From the NCBI GenBank assembly GCA_004295015.1, contig SHNE01000035.1, forward strand, positions 124,001 to 188,000: a DNA stretch of 64,000 nucleotides, in the 5' to 3' direction. The stretch is from Bacteroidota bacterium (GTDB lineage: Bacteria > Bacteroidota > Bacteroidia > AKYH767-A > 2013-40CM-41-45). Below are positions 1 through 9,651 of the stretch, one piece after another. The translations under genes and the position numbers were made by a program. Below the pieces are notes generated by a model, which saw only the letters and a list, made by a program, of their open reading frames with translations, made no database searches and was not told the DNA's origin. Position 1 is the first letter of the stretch; each line of letters opens with the position of its first letter.

Positions 1-1728
1 TTCAATACCCCCTTTGATCAGCTGGTTTGGGATGTTGGCCATCAGGCTTATGGACATAAAATACTGACAGGCAGGAAGGATAGTTTCCATACCAACCGTA
101 TCTATAAAGGTATTAGCGGATTCCCAAAGCGGAGTGAAAGTGAATATGATACTTTTGGAGTTGGGCATTCTTCCACGTCTATTTCTGCTGCCTTGGGTAT
201 GGCTGTTGCCTCCAGAATTAAAGGCGAAAAAGAACGCCAGCATATTGCAGTCATTGGGGATGGAGCTATGACAGCCGGACTTGCTTTTGAGGGATTAAAT
301 CATGGCGGAGTAGAGAATTCCAACTTACTCGTTGTCTTGAATGACAATTGCATGAGCATCGATCCCAATGTTGGTGCACTTAAAGAATACCTTACAGATA
401 TTACCACATCACATACGTATAATAAAGTTAAAGATGAAGTGTGGAAACTCCTTGGAGTCATTAGCCGCTTTGGTCCCAATGCTCAGGAAATTGCATCCAA
501 TGTTGAGAATGCAATAAAAACTTCTCTGCTTAAACAAAGTAATTTTTTCGAATCACTTCGCTTCAGGTATTTCGGTCCTGTTGACGGCCACGATGTAAAT
601 CGCCTGGTGAAAGTGATGAATGATCTTAAAGACATTCCCGGTCCGAAAATTTTGCATTGTCTTACCGTAAAAGGCAAAGGGTATGATCTGGCAGAAAAGG
701 ATCAAACCAAATGGCATGCACCCGGATTGTTCGATAAAATTTCCGGGGAAATTGTAAAGCCTGCTAAGTCAGGACCACAGGCTCCAAAGTACCAGGATGT
801 CTTTGGCCATAGCATTGTCGAACTTGCAAAACTCAATCCTAAAATAGTTGGAATTACTCCCGCCATGCCTTCCGGTTGCTCTCTCAATATTATGATGAAA
901 GAAATTCCGGAGCGGGCTTTTGATGTTGGAATTGCTGAACAACACGCTGTAACTTTTTCTGCAGGACTTGCAACGCAGGGAATGATTCCTTTCTGCAATA
1001 TTTATTCTTCATTCATGCAACGGGGCTATGACCAGGTTGTGCATGATGTTGCATTGCAAAATCTTCATGTAGTTTTTTGTCTTGATCGAGGTGGTCTTGC
1101 GGGAGCAGACGGGCCAACACATCATGGTGCATTTGATATCGCTTATTTCCGCTGTATTCCTAATATGATTGTCTCTGCACCGATGGATGAAGTCGAGTTG
1201 AGAAATCTGATGTTCACTGCCCAGCTGGAAAGCACTAATGCGCCGTTCTCTATTCGTTATCCGAGAGGAAATGGAGTAACTATCGACTGGCGAAAAGCTT
1301 TTCAGGAAATTCAAATTGGAAAAGGCAGAAAAATTTGTGATGGAGATGAAGTCGCGATATTAACCATTGGTCACCCGGGGAATTTTGCTGTTCAGGCATG
1401 TCAGGAAATGGAATCTGAAGGAATCAATCCTGCTCATTTTGATATGCGTTTTGTAAAACCCATTGATGAAGAATTATTGCACCAGGTATTTAAGAAGTAT
1501 AAAAAAATTCTCACCGTTGAAGATGGATGTTTGATGGGAGGTTTTGGAAGTGCGGTAATCGAGTTCATGGCTGATAATTCTTACAATGCGACAGTGCTAC
1601 GTCTCGGCATTCCTGACAGATTTATTGAACATGGTGAGCAAAAGGAATTGTATGATGAATGCCATTTTAATTCCGATGCTATCAAGAATGCTGTAAGGCA
1701 TTTGGTAGATGAATCCGTGTTGGTTTAG
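1..1728 (+). CDS. dxs: 1-deoxy-D-xylulose-5-phosphate synthase, 5'-truncated by the window edge
   Basis: Condenses pyruvate and glyceraldehyde-3-phosphate to DXP, the first step of the MEP isoprenoid pathway, with thiamine diphosphate in the cytosol. The frame is open from base 1 and the first visible residues (DVGHQAYGHKILTGR, about residues 12-26 of the fragment) belong to the family, so the gene starts before the window. About 575 of the usual ~630 residues are present. Visible motifs are the ThDP/Mg site GDGAMTAG followed by NDNCMSIDPNVG, the KGKGY..AE segment, EQHAVTFSAGLA with the catalytic Glu, and DRGGLAGADGPTHHG. The transketolase C-terminal domain is complete up to the TAG stop. An internal ATG at 193 is not the real start. 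Cys in NDNCMS is a small departure from the more usual Asp, Asn or Glu. Identity is secure. Confidence 0.96.
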   Translation, partial: FNTPFDQLVWDVGHQAYGHKILTGRKDSFHTNRIYKGISGFPKRSESEYDTFGVGHSSTSISAALGMAVASRIKGEKERQHIAVIGDGAMTAGLAFEGLNHGGVENSNLLVVLNDNCMSIDPNVGALKEYLTDITTSHTYNKVKDEVWKLLGVISRFGPNAQEIASNVENAIKTSLLKQSNFFESLRFRYFGPVDGHDVNRLVKVMNDLKDIPGPKILHCLTVKGKGYDLAEKDQTKWHAPGLFDKISGEIVKPAKSGPQAPKYQDVFGHSIVELAKLNPKIVGITPAMPSGCSLNIMMKEIPERAFDVGIAEQHAVTFSAGLATQGMIPFCNIYSSFMQRGYDQVVHDVALQNLHVVFCLDRGGLAGADGPTHHGAFDIAYFRCIPNMIVSAPMDEVELRNLMFTAQLESTNAPFSIRYPRGNGVTIDWRKAFQEIQIGKGRKICDGDEVAILTIGHPGNFAVQACQEMESEGINPAHFDMRFVKPIDEELLHQVFKKYKKILTVEDGCLMGGFGSAVIEFMADNSYNATVLRLGIPDRFIEHGEQKELYDECHFNSDAIKNAVRHLVDESVLV

Positions 1729-1903
1729 TAATTTTTTAGTAGATTTTTTTACAATTTTCACCAATGCATTTTGAGCTTTCACCAAGTTTTCAGGAAGATC
1801 TGTCCCTTAAAATCGATATGGGATCATTTTCTCTATACCTTACTATATTGATTGCTTTTCCGGAAACACCCCGGATACCCTAGTTTTATTGTTCAAAACG
1901 CAG

Positions 1904-4213
1904 ATGAACGTGTCCGCCAAATCTTTCTTTCCTCTTTTGTTGATGCTCTTTCTTTTGCTTCTACAAGAGACAAGTCATGCACAGACCTATACTATGACCT
2001 CAGGAACTGTGAATACTTGTAGCGGTACATTTTACGATCCAGGCGGTGCATCGAACTATGGAAATAACCTTAACGTCACTCAAACATTTTGTGCTACAGG
2101 TTCCAATTGTATCTCATTTACCTTCACATCCTTTAGAACCCAGGGCGGAAATGATTTTCTGTATATTTATGACGGGCCAACAATTGCATCTCCACTCATT
2201 GGAACTTTTTCAGGAAGCACAAGTCCCGGTACGGTTACTTCAACCTCTGGTTGTTTAACTTTTCGCTTTGTGTCCAATGGAAGTACTAACAGGCAAGGCT
2301 GGTCAGCAAATATTTCATGTACTCCATGCGGTAGCACTTTCCTGTTAAATAATAATACTGCAGTTAACACTTGTAGCGGTTTGTTTTATGATAGTGGAGG
2401 ATCATCCGGTAATTATGGCCAGTCAGATAATTATACCAAAACATTTTGCTCCAATGCCGGGACTTGCCTTAAAATGGTTTTTACAAGTTTTGCCTTGAGG
2501 TCTGGTGATATCATGACTATATATGACGGACCCAACGCCTCTTCACCGCAGATCGGAACATATCAAAATGGTCCTTCTCCCGGAACTATATTATCAAGCA
2601 CGGGTTGCATCACGGTTCGATTTGTTTCCAATGGAAATGCTTCTGTCAACAGCGGATGGGCAGCAACAATTTCCTGTGAAGTATGTCCCAGCCCTCCCGG
2701 TTCTGTTAATTACACCCATCCAACTATCGGATTGCAGAATTCAAATGTTGGTACAAATATGGTGGCTACCTGTGGAGGAACTTATACGGATAATGGTGGT
2801 GTTGCATCAAATTATTCAAACAATATTAATTATGTCTACCGTACTTTTTGTCCCGATCAGGCAGGAAATTGTTTGAGAGCAACTTTTTGGCAGTTTTCTA
2901 CCGAGTCTGGCTTTGATTATCTTTCTGTACTCAATGGCCCGACACAAAATAGTCCGGAGTTCGGAGCAGGATCAAGTTGGTCCGGAACCGCAAGTTCATA
3001 CCAGGCTACTATGGCAGCCGGAATGGGTCCATATACTTCCACAGATCAAAGTGGATGTATCACGTTCAGATTTAATTCTGACAATACACTGAATTTACCT
3101 GGCTGGGTCACAACTTTTGATTGTGTTCCTTGCGCAAACGGACCAACAGGTACTGATAATAGCGACTGCGCAGACTTCACACCAATATGTACTGATCAAA
3201 GTTTTACTGATGCAAGTACCGGCCCGGGTATTGTTTCAGATGGAGGTGGAGGATGTGTTTTGGCGGAAAATTATAGCAACTGGTATAAAATATTAATTCA
3301 AAACAGTGGCACCTTAGGTCTTCGCATTGTTCCAAATGTAGCAAGTGATGACTATGATTTTGCCTTATACCAGGCCACATCTTGCGGAGCAATTACTACT
3401 CCGACCAGATGTTCTTTTGCAGCTAATACCGGAAATACCGGAATGGATAATGCATTAAATCTTTCAACGAACACAGCCGTGTGTGGAACGCCAAATAATG
3501 GCTCTGACCTGAGTGAAGACGTTTGTGGAAATGCATGGACCGATACCAAACCTGTTCTGGCAGGAGAAACATACTACCTAATGGTAAATAAATGGTCTCC
3601 GGGAGGTAGTGGTTTTACTTTGGATTGGATGCTGACAGGAGGAAGCAGCCTGAACTGTTTATTACTTCCAATTGAACTTCTCTCCTTTACAGCAGAACCG
3701 AATGGCGAGGTCGTTGATCTCAAATGGTCAACAGCGACGGAAATTAATAACGATTATTTTATTCTTGAAAGAAGTTCGGACTCATATGAATTTCAACCAA
3801 TACAAATTGTTGATGCAGCAGGTAACTCGTCACATACTTTAAATTATAAAACAGTCGACGCAAGTCCTCTAAGCGGTATATCATATTATCGTTTGAAGCA
3901 AACCGATTATGATGGACGCAGCAGTAATTCTCAAGTCGTGAGTGTGGACTTCAGAAAACAGAAAGATGAGTTCACCATTTATCCTAATCCTGCAACCGAC
4001 GATGTTATTCTTGTTTACCACTGTCAAAAATCTTCCGCAACAAGGATAAGGGTCTTAGATCTGAAGGGCCAATTGGTATATTCAATAAATACCGAGTCAG
4101 CAAAAGGCATGAACAAATTAAATTTGGATCTTCCTGAATTAGATGCCGGCGTGTTTGTCGTGTTTTTAGAAACCGACCTGAAAGAAATGAAAAAACGTCT
4201 AGTGATAAACTGA
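1904..4213 (+). CDS. Secreted CUB-domain protein with T9SS type A sorting domain
   Basis: A 769-residue exported protein. The ATG at 1904 is preferred over an in-frame TTG at 1889 because it starts directly at a clean signal peptide (hydrophobic LLLMLFLLLLQ, predicted cleavage after SHAQ). Three CUB-like repeats of about 110 residues follow (roughly 30-145, 150-260 and 285-410). Each has paired cysteines and motifs such as FLYIYDGP, GCLTFRFVSNG and GWSANISC. A domain containing NWYKILIQNSG and DYDFALYQ (about 415-590) and a fibronectin-III-like block beginning LPIELLSFTAEPNGEVVDLK come next. The last ~75 residues are a type A sorting domain (FTIYPNPATDDV...LVIN). The protein is probably released or anchored on the surface by the T9SS, and CUB modules suggest adhesion or binding. 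The ligand is unknown. Confidence 0.88.
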   Translation: MNVSAKSFFPLLLMLFLLLLQETSHAQTYTMTSGTVNTCSGTFYDPGGASNYGNNLNVTQTFCATGSNCISFTFTSFRTQGGNDFLYIYDGPTIASPLIGTFSGSTSPGTVTSTSGCLTFRFVSNGSTNRQGWSANISCTPCGSTFLLNNNTAVNTCSGLFYDSGGSSGNYGQSDNYTKTFCSNAGTCLKMVFTSFALRSGDIMTIYDGPNASSPQIGTYQNGPSPGTILSSTGCITVRFVSNGNASVNSGWAATISCEVCPSPPGSVNYTHPTIGLQNSNVGTNMVATCGGTYTDNGGVASNYSNNINYVYRTFCPDQAGNCLRATFWQFSTESGFDYLSVLNGPTQNSPEFGAGSSWSGTASSYQATMAAGMGPYTSTDQSGCITFRFNSDNTLNLPGWVTTFDCVPCANGPTGTDNSDCADFTPICTDQSFTDASTGPGIVSDGGGGCVLAENYSNWYKILIQNSGTLGLRIVPNVASDDYDFALYQATSCGAITTPTRCSFAANTGNTGMDNALNLSTNTAVCGTPNNGSDLSEDVCGNAWTDTKPVLAGETYYLMVNKWSPGGSGFTLDWMLTGGSSLNCLLLPIELLSFTAEPNGEVVDLKWSTATEINNDYFILERSSDSYEFQPIQIVDAAGNSSHTLNYKTVDASPLSGISYYRLKQTDYDGRSSNSQVVSVDFRKQKDEFTIYPNPATDDVILVYHCQKSSATRIRVLDLKGQLVYSINTESAKGMNKLNLDLPELDAGVFVVFLETDLKEMKKRLVIN

Positions 4214-4398
4214 TTTTTTCAGACAAGCAGTTTTCTTGTTTCGTTTAATCCATTTGGACGAAATATACTCGTCATAATTCCCCCTTCCCAATTTCCCCGC
4301 ATTTTTGAATTCAATTGAACCGGATTCTTTCATTTTTTTTGTAAGATTTCACTTCAATCTGTTCATCGAATCAGTATCCCTTGACGTATACTCGTGTG

Positions 4399-4767
4399 AT
4401 GAAAGAAGAACTTAAATATTGGTTTTTTGCTGCTCTAATCCTACTCCTAGGGAATACGGATTTAAAGGCTCAGAATACTGTGCCAAAAAAGGTCAGCCAG
4501 GATGAAATTAAAGCTGATGGCGTAGCCGCCGCCCCGGGAACATACCAATTCGTTGTGATACCTGTCGAAAAAGGGGATCCATTTACCAGAGACTATCTGG
4601 TTATGATTGAAAATTACCGTGATGATGTGCAAGATCGAATTTTGCCTCTTACACAGTATACAAAAGTACGTATTCCTTCGAGGGCAACAATTGCGAAAGC
4701 AGATTTTAAACCATTGAAAGAAATTGTCTACACACCAACAAGTAAACCAAGCAGCCAATCCCGATGA
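4399..4767 (+). CDS. Small secreted protein of unknown function
   Basis: A 122-residue protein with an N-terminal signal peptide (WFFAALILLLGNTDLKAQ). No family was recognised. The mature part has a segment APGTYQFVVIPVEKGD, a charged stretch and a Pro/Ser-rich tail, with no sorting domain. An upstream in-frame TTG at 4381 would add six residues; the ATG at 4399 gives a more typical signal peptide. Its stop codon overlaps the start of the next gene as ATGA (4764-4767), so the two are very likely translationally coupled and functionally linked, for example as a small partner of the 500-residue cargo protein. It could be a surface accessory protein; nothing in the sequence settles this. Confidence 0.75.
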   Translation: MKEELKYWFFAALILLLGNTDLKAQNTVPKKVSQDEIKADGVAAAPGTYQFVVIPVEKGDPFTRDYLVMIENYRDDVQDRILPLTQYTKVRIPSRATIAKADFKPLKEIVYTPTSKPSSQSR

Positions 4768-6266
4768 AAAAATATTTTTACCTTCTATTGTTCTTTTGCG
4801 CTACCTGTAGTTTTTCCCTGGCACAGGATGGTTCATCTTATGATAAATCATTGGTATTATTTCCTTCCACGTCTTGTTCAAATTCTGTCGGCTCGCATTA
4901 TACAGGACAAATGCAATGCCTGACTGCAGATTGCTCTTCATATTACACCATGGGAGGAAAATCGAGTTCATTGAATCCCGCCTGTAGTGAAGACGATGAA
5001 CGATATCAATCTGTTTTGTGGATTAAAGTCAGAGCCACTGCAGATAATTTTACCATCAATAATGGAAGTGCATATATCGGATCAGGTGCGGCAGCTTCCA
5101 ATACAAAAGACTATACAGTTTATTCCGGAACATATCCCTCTATTCAGGAAATTGCCTGTTATACATTAACTGCAAACACATCTGCAACAATTACCGGACT
5201 TAGTGCAGGTAAAGATTATTTTATACTTGCATCACCTGCGATCACGCAAACCAGAGCTGAGGCTATCAGTTTGTGCATTACCAGTACCAAAGCTTATGAG
5301 GCATCGGGGAATAATTGTACCGAAGCTGTTCCTTTAGAAATGAATAGCGTTTCTACTTTTAATAATGCAGGTGCTACTCCTGATGGTCCTTCTTCCAATA
5401 CTTCTTTGGAGAATAATACCTGGTATAAATGGACAGCCCCATCCGGCTGGCCATCCGGACAGGCAGCTTATGTCAGAATCTTCGAGCCATTGTGTAATTC
5501 AAATGAAGCACTACAAATAAATTTATGGACTACACAATCTTCCTGTCCCGACAATTCTGATAAGTACACTATTGTTAGCCAGGCTCCCGGACAAAAACCG
5601 GAGTACTATCATCAATGGACGCCAGTTCCCGGAAACACCTATTTTATTTCTGTGGATGGCTATGCCGGCACTGCTTGCCAATTCAAGCTGGAGTTGGCTT
5701 CACAATCTATTATACCTGTAAACCTTATCACACTGGAAGCAAAGAGCGATGGAAAAAATGTTTTGTTGAGCTGGGTAACATCCGAAGAATCCAATAATAA
5801 TTACTTCACCATCGAAAAAAGTCGTGACGGACAACATTTTCTTCCTCTAACAAATGTAGAAGGTGCCGGTAAATCTACTACGGAAAGAAGTTATACAAGC
5901 CGCGATGAATTCCCGTACCCCGAAAAAAATTATTATCGCCTAAAGCAAACCGATAGCGAGGGAAATTATTCTTACTCCCAAGCCATCGCGGTGAATATAA
6001 AAGGACAGGGAAGCATGTTTCATGCGTCTTCCGGGAAGGGATCAGATAAAATCGACCTCAGCTTTTTTAGTGAGAATAAAGAAAACGCAATGCTTCGTAT
6101 TTTTGATACAAAAGGTCAGCAGCTTTACTCTATGAACCTTCCTCTTAACCAGGGGAGAAATGACTATAAAATAAACTCCAGTCTGTTCCCTTTTGGAAAG
6201 TATCAGGTCAAACTTGAAACTGCCGGCACTATTCAATCAGGAGATATTCTACTGGAAGAAGAGTAA
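4764..6266 (+). CDS. Secreted protein with FnIII-like block and divergent T9SS C-terminal domain
   Basis: A 500-residue exported protein with signal peptide MKKYFYLLLFFCATCSFSLAQ. Residues ~20-170 and ~180-315 hold two Cys-containing beta-rich segments, each with an N-terminal cysteine cluster and a NTWYKWTAPSG-type motif common in Bacteroidota surface proteins. Residues ~318-415 form a fibronectin-III-like block (IPVNLITLEAKSDGKNVLLS, then YYRLKQTDSEGNYSYS) that closely matches the block in the CUB protein two genes upstream. The C-terminus (LRIFDTKGQQLYSMNLPLNQ ... KVQLE-like end, LLEEE) looks like a degenerate type A sorting domain without the usual YPNP entry motif. It overlaps the preceding small gene by 4 bp. 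The two large proteins share architecture and are probably paralogous cargo. Confidence 0.82.
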   Translation: MKKYFYLLLFFCATCSFSLAQDGSSYDKSLVLFPSTSCSNSVGSHYTGQMQCLTADCSSYYTMGGKSSSLNPACSEDDERYQSVLWIKVRATADNFTINNGSAYIGSGAAASNTKDYTVYSGTYPSIQEIACYTLTANTSATITGLSAGKDYFILASPAITQTRAEAISLCITSTKAYEASGNNCTEAVPLEMNSVSTFNNAGATPDGPSSNTSLENNTWYKWTAPSGWPSGQAAYVRIFEPLCNSNEALQINLWTTQSSCPDNSDKYTIVSQAPGQKPEYYHQWTPVPGNTYFISVDGYAGTACQFKLELASQSIIPVNLITLEAKSDGKNVLLSWVTSEESNNNYFTIEKSRDGQHFLPLTNVEGAGKSTTERSYTSRDEFPYPEKNYYRLKQTDSEGNYSYSQAIAVNIKGQGSMFHASSGKGSDKIDLSFFSENKENAMLRIFDTKGQQLYSMNLPLNQGRNDYKINSSLFPFGKYQVKLETAGTIQSGDILLEEE

Positions 6267-6279
6267 TTTATCAGCAATC

Positions 6280-6299
6280 GGCATATTCCGGAATGTGCC
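6280..6299 (+). terminator. Putative hairpin terminator after the secreted-protein operon
   Basis: GGCATATT (6280-6287) pairs with AATGTGCC (6292-6299), with one G-U pair around a CCGG loop, 14 bp after the stop of the 500-residue gene. There is no immediate T-run; the nearest T-rich stretch is about 10 nt further on, so function is uncertain. Confidence 0.4.
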
Positions 6300-6332
6300 T
6301 CAGTAATATAGGCCTTTTAGTCCTCCTTTTTT

Positions 6333-6340
6333 TAACTTTG
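6333..6340 (+). promoter_or_regulatory. Bacteroidota -7 box TAACTTTG
   Basis: TAACTTTG matches the Bacteroidota sigma-A -7 consensus TAnnTTTG exactly and lies 65 bp before the proposed TTG start of the LtaS-like gene. The expected transcript start is near 6347. No perfect -33 TTG box was seen at standard spacing, but a T-rich segment lies about 17-20 bp upstream. Confidence 0.5.
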
Positions 6341-6404
6341 CATTGCGAAACAGCTATGCTTCCTAATTCAGGGAAGTTTTGCGACTGGTCTTCGTTGCAT
6401 TGAA

Positions 6405-8261
6405 TTGAAACAAAGAGTTTATTCCTTATTCAGACTGGTCTGTTTTTATTTGCTCTTCTTCGCAATCTGGAGGCTGATTTTTCTGATGTTTAATAGCGAA
6501 CATCAGACTCCATTTACAGGCCTGGAAGCATCACTTGCATTTCTGCATGGAGCGCGGATGGACTTTTCGATTGTCTGTTATATTTTATTAATTCCGGTTC
6601 TGTTATTACTCCTCAGTTTCTGGAAACCAATCCGGCTTATGTATGACAGGCTGGACATATATCATCGTGTTATCCTTTTAATTCTTACTATTCTTCTGGC
6701 TGCTAATGTTCTGGTGTATCATTTTTGGGGCAATATGCTTAACTATCGTGCATTAACCTATTTGGCTGATCCTGCGGAAATGCTTAATTCGTTTACAGGT
6801 TTTCAGATTATCGCCGTCATTGTCATTTTGATTATTTTGATTTCTCTTACCTGGTTTGCCTTTCGAAAAATTGCCAAAAGCACTAAAGATGGAACAGACA
6901 AGTATTCCTGGAAATTACACCTTGCAGCAGTTTTCTTTTTACCGCTTATACTTGTTGCAGGCATTCGCGGTGGATGGCAAATGCTTCCTTTAAATGAAAG
7001 TCTTATTTCGTATTCATCAAATAATTATTTAAACCAAGCTGCATTTAATCCGGCCTGGCATTTAATGTATGATGTACAAAATGCCGGACTCACAGAATCA
7101 AATCCATTTAATAAAATGGAGAAAGCTGTTGCAGATGATTTGGTAAATGAATTGTATAGGCATTCAGCCGATTCAATACCGCAGATATTATCTTCAATAA
7201 ATCCGAATATTGTTGTGATCATATTGGAAAGTCATACTGCAGACGTAGTAGGCTCTCTTGGCGGCGAGAAGGATGTTTCTCCTTATTTAGATTCTCTTTG
7301 CAATAATGGCTTGCTATTCGGGAATATTTATTCAAGTGGAGGCAGAACCGATCAGGGAATTGTTTCCATATTAAACGGATGGCCGGCTACACCGTATCAT
7401 AGTATTATGCGTTCAACGGAGAAATCTAAGTTGCTGCCTTCTCTGCCCAAAGACTTTAAGGCCAGAGGCTATCATACTTCTTTTTATTATGGAGGAGAAA
7501 GTAATTTTTCAAACATGAATGTTTACCTGCTCAATCAGGGGTTTGATAAAATCATTGATGAGAAAAGTTTCCCATCTCAAACACCTCATGGCAAATGGGG
7601 AATTTATGATGAGCAGCTTTTTATTCAACAGCAGAAAGATATGAAAGGAATGACTCAGCCATTTTTTTCAGTAATGATGACATTAAGCACCCATGAACCT
7701 TTTGATGTGCCGGGAGAGAAGCGCTTCAAAGGAAATTCAGAAGCAAATCTTTTTCGAAATGCTGCGGCCTATACTGATTCTTGTCTTGGCGCATACCTCC
7801 ATTCAGTAAGCAATGAAAAGTGGTACTCTAATACTTTGTTTATTATTGTCGCGGATCATGGACACAGATTGCCTAAATACAGAGGTGAATTGCAGCCAGA
7901 GACCAGACATATTCCATTGGTTTTTTATGGTGAGGTGATAAAGCCTGAATATAGAGGAATGCGAATTCCAAAGCTGGGAAGTCATCATGATATTGCACAA
8001 ACCTTGCTTTCGCAACTAAAGATGCCTGTAGAATCTTATAGTTGGAGTAAAAATTTACTCTCAACATCGGTAAACGATTTTGCCTATTATCAAATAGAAT
8101 CTGTCGTTGGCTGGATGGAAGACCGGGAGTACCTCGTTTACTTATATCCGAACGAAGGCCTGCTTATTGACAGCACGGAAACAAAATTACGAAGTGATGA
8201 GTTGTTGCTTCGTGGTCAGGCTTATGTGCAAAAACTTTATGGAGAGTATTTGGATTATTGA
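6405..8261 (+). CDS. LtaS/OpgB-type sulfatase-fold membrane enzyme
   Basis: A 618-residue integral membrane protein of the lipoteichoic-acid-synthase / phosphoglycerol-transferase family. Five transmembrane segments (around residues 5-27, 50-70, 88-108, 130-152 and 170-190) precede an extracytoplasmic alkaline-phosphatase-fold domain. That domain carries NIVVIILESHTADVV (metal ligand Glu), GGRTDQG with the likely Thr nucleophile, and VADHGHRLP with Asp/His ligands. In Bacteroidota such enzymes probably transfer phosphoglycerol- or phosphoethanolamine-type groups to envelope glycans or lipids; the substrate here is unknown. The start is TTG at 6405, because the next ATG (6487) would delete the first membrane helix. 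A TAnnTTTG promoter box lies upstream. The 3' end overlaps the convergent downstream gene by 7 bp. Confidence 0.85.
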   Translation: MKQRVYSLFRLVCFYLLFFAIWRLIFLMFNSEHQTPFTGLEASLAFLHGARMDFSIVCYILLIPVLLLLLSFWKPIRLMYDRLDIYHRVILLILTILLAANVLVYHFWGNMLNYRALTYLADPAEMLNSFTGFQIIAVIVILIILISLTWFAFRKIAKSTKDGTDKYSWKLHLAAVFFLPLILVAGIRGGWQMLPLNESLISYSSNNYLNQAAFNPAWHLMYDVQNAGLTESNPFNKMEKAVADDLVNELYRHSADSIPQILSSINPNIVVIILESHTADVVGSLGGEKDVSPYLDSLCNNGLLFGNIYSSGGRTDQGIVSILNGWPATPYHSIMRSTEKSKLLPSLPKDFKARGYHTSFYYGGESNFSNMNVYLLNQGFDKIIDEKSFPSQTPHGKWGIYDEQLFIQQQKDMKGMTQPFFSVMMTLSTHEPFDVPGEKRFKGNSEANLFRNAAAYTDSCLGAYLHSVSNEKWYSNTLFIIVADHGHRLPKYRGELQPETRHIPLVFYGEVIKPEYRGMRIPKLGSHHDIAQTLLSQLKMPVESYSWSKNLLSTSVNDFAYYQIESVVGWMEDREYLVYLYPNEGLLIDSTETKLRSDELLLRGQAYVQKLYGEYLDY

Positions 8262-9364
8262 GGAGCTTGTTGGAGCGATTTTAAATTATATACAACATTT
8301 GTAATTTTAAACTTCCCATAACATAAATCTTTTTCCGGGTATGAATAAATTGCATCTGCATAAGCAGGTAATCTGTATCCATTAATATAGGTGTAGTCTT
8401 TCATTGGTGTTGACCATGGCAAATTCTTTCCTGCATCATAGTCGTACCTGTCTTCTGAAATAAAGTTAACAAGCTCTGAGTTTTCATTGAAAAAAAGCCA
8501 GGCATGAATCGTTGTGTTGTTATGCGTGAATGATGCCAGAACTTTCCTTCCTTCTGTTTTTAACCAGTTAATTCTTTTGTCTATTAAACTGGCAGGTGCC
8601 ATACAACACATATCATTAAAAAAAGTGACAGTCTCAGCCTTGTCCATTTCTGCTCCTTCCTTGTACTGAACTTTGAACACAGAAAATAATCTGATGTCCA
8701 TCACCGCTTTTCCATCTTTGTAACTATGATAGCCTGCCACCGGAAGATTCATCATCTTTGCATTCATATAGTACAAACGGTAGGGCTTGCTGATAAAATT
8801 ATACTGCTCCGTTGTAAAAGGCATCCATTCTGATTGTTCATTTTTTCTAATTTGTCCTTCGGATTCAACCTTGAAATTTATGACTTTGGGTTTTCCGATA
8901 CTACCTGTATATCGGATATAATCTTTAACCGGATCGGGTAGAGTAGCAATATCGCTTTCGGTCAGAATAGAAATGGAAGAGTCAGTTTCCTGTTCAAATG
9001 CTTTTTCAACATCAGCAGTATATTGCTGATAATATTTCAGGTTGCCGAGGCCGGCCAGACTAGCAGCAAGGATAATCAGATTGGCGATGGTTCCATACCT
9101 GGCATCATGCCAGAAATAAATTATTATAAACTGTGAAATTGAAACAGAGAGTATTCCGGCCAGCCACCAATATTTATTTTTGCCAATGAAAAGTATGGCT
9201 GTCAATGTAAATGCAAGAAAAGCTGTTAGCCATATTAAGCCCATTGGCTTGGAAATATGCTGGGTGATTTGTTTGATTTCAGATAATTGAAATGCTTTGG
9301 CAAATCCAATAAGGTGTATGAAGCCGTGACTGAGTATAATTAAAATTAGAAGGATCCTGATCAT
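8255..9364 (-). CDS. Four-TM membrane protein with C-terminal soluble domain (DUF6544/DUF6920-like)
   Basis: A 369-residue protein. The ATG at 9364 is chosen over an upstream in-frame ATG at 9433 because it begins right at the first membrane helix and because the predicted promoter box (9441-9448) would leave almost no leader for 9433. Four hydrophobic segments occupy residues ~1-120. A soluble domain of ~240 residues follows, containing LPDPVKDYIRYTG, EQYNFISKPYRLYYMNAKM and DYTYINGYRLPAYADAIY. This resembles a conserved domain of unknown function that I associate with DUF6544/DUF6920; that label is from memory and unverified. No catalytic motif is evident. The gene is convergent with the LtaS-like gene and overlaps its end by 7 bp. 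Confidence 0.7.
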   Translation of the reverse strand: MIRILLILIILSHGFIHLIGFAKAFQLSEIKQITQHISKPMGLIWLTAFLAFTLTAILFIGKNKYWWLAGILSVSISQFIIIYFWHDARYGTIANLIILAASLAGLGNLKYYQQYTADVEKAFEQETDSSISILTESDIATLPDPVKDYIRYTGSIGKPKVINFKVESEGQIRKNEQSEWMPFTTEQYNFISKPYRLYYMNAKMMNLPVAGYHSYKDGKAVMDIRLFSVFKVQYKEGAEMDKAETVTFFNDMCCMAPASLIDKRINWLKTEGRKVLASFTHNNTTIHAWLFFNENSELVNFISEDRYDYDAGKNLPWSTPMKDYTYINGYRLPAYADAIYSYPEKDLCYGKFKITNVVYNLKSLQQAPQ

Positions 9365-9440
9365 ATTTAATGATTCTTTGATGCTTGTTAAATTTAATTG
9401 TCCCTTGGATATTCCATCAATGCGGATTCGCATCCTGACA

Positions 9441-9448
9441 CAAATTTA
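9441..9448 (-). promoter_or_regulatory. Bacteroidota -7 box (TAAATTTG on minus strand)
   Basis: Minus-strand TAAATTTG fits TAnnTTTG. It lies about 77 bp upstream of the ATG at 9364 and supports that start over the ATG at 9433. The rest of the 9365-9651 interval is AT-rich with no other recognised element. Confidence 0.4.
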
Positions 9449-9651
9449 ACTGTTAGGGAAATGAAGTACACTGACATAAATCATCCCCAAGACGAAAAAT
9501 TAGAATGCGTGTTAATAATAAAACAAGAATTGAGTCCGGTTAAAACAGAATGCGGTGGATAATGGAGTACCAAACTTAAAGCGTCAACAACGTTGAAAAG
9601 GAATGTTAGGCGATAATTCCATTACGTTTGATATTGTAACTTTGAAGAAAA

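Noticed and set aside
9605..9611. GTTAGGC, an attC R' core match
   Set aside because: No complementary GCCTAAC or palindromic arms nearby; a 7-bp match by chance is likely.
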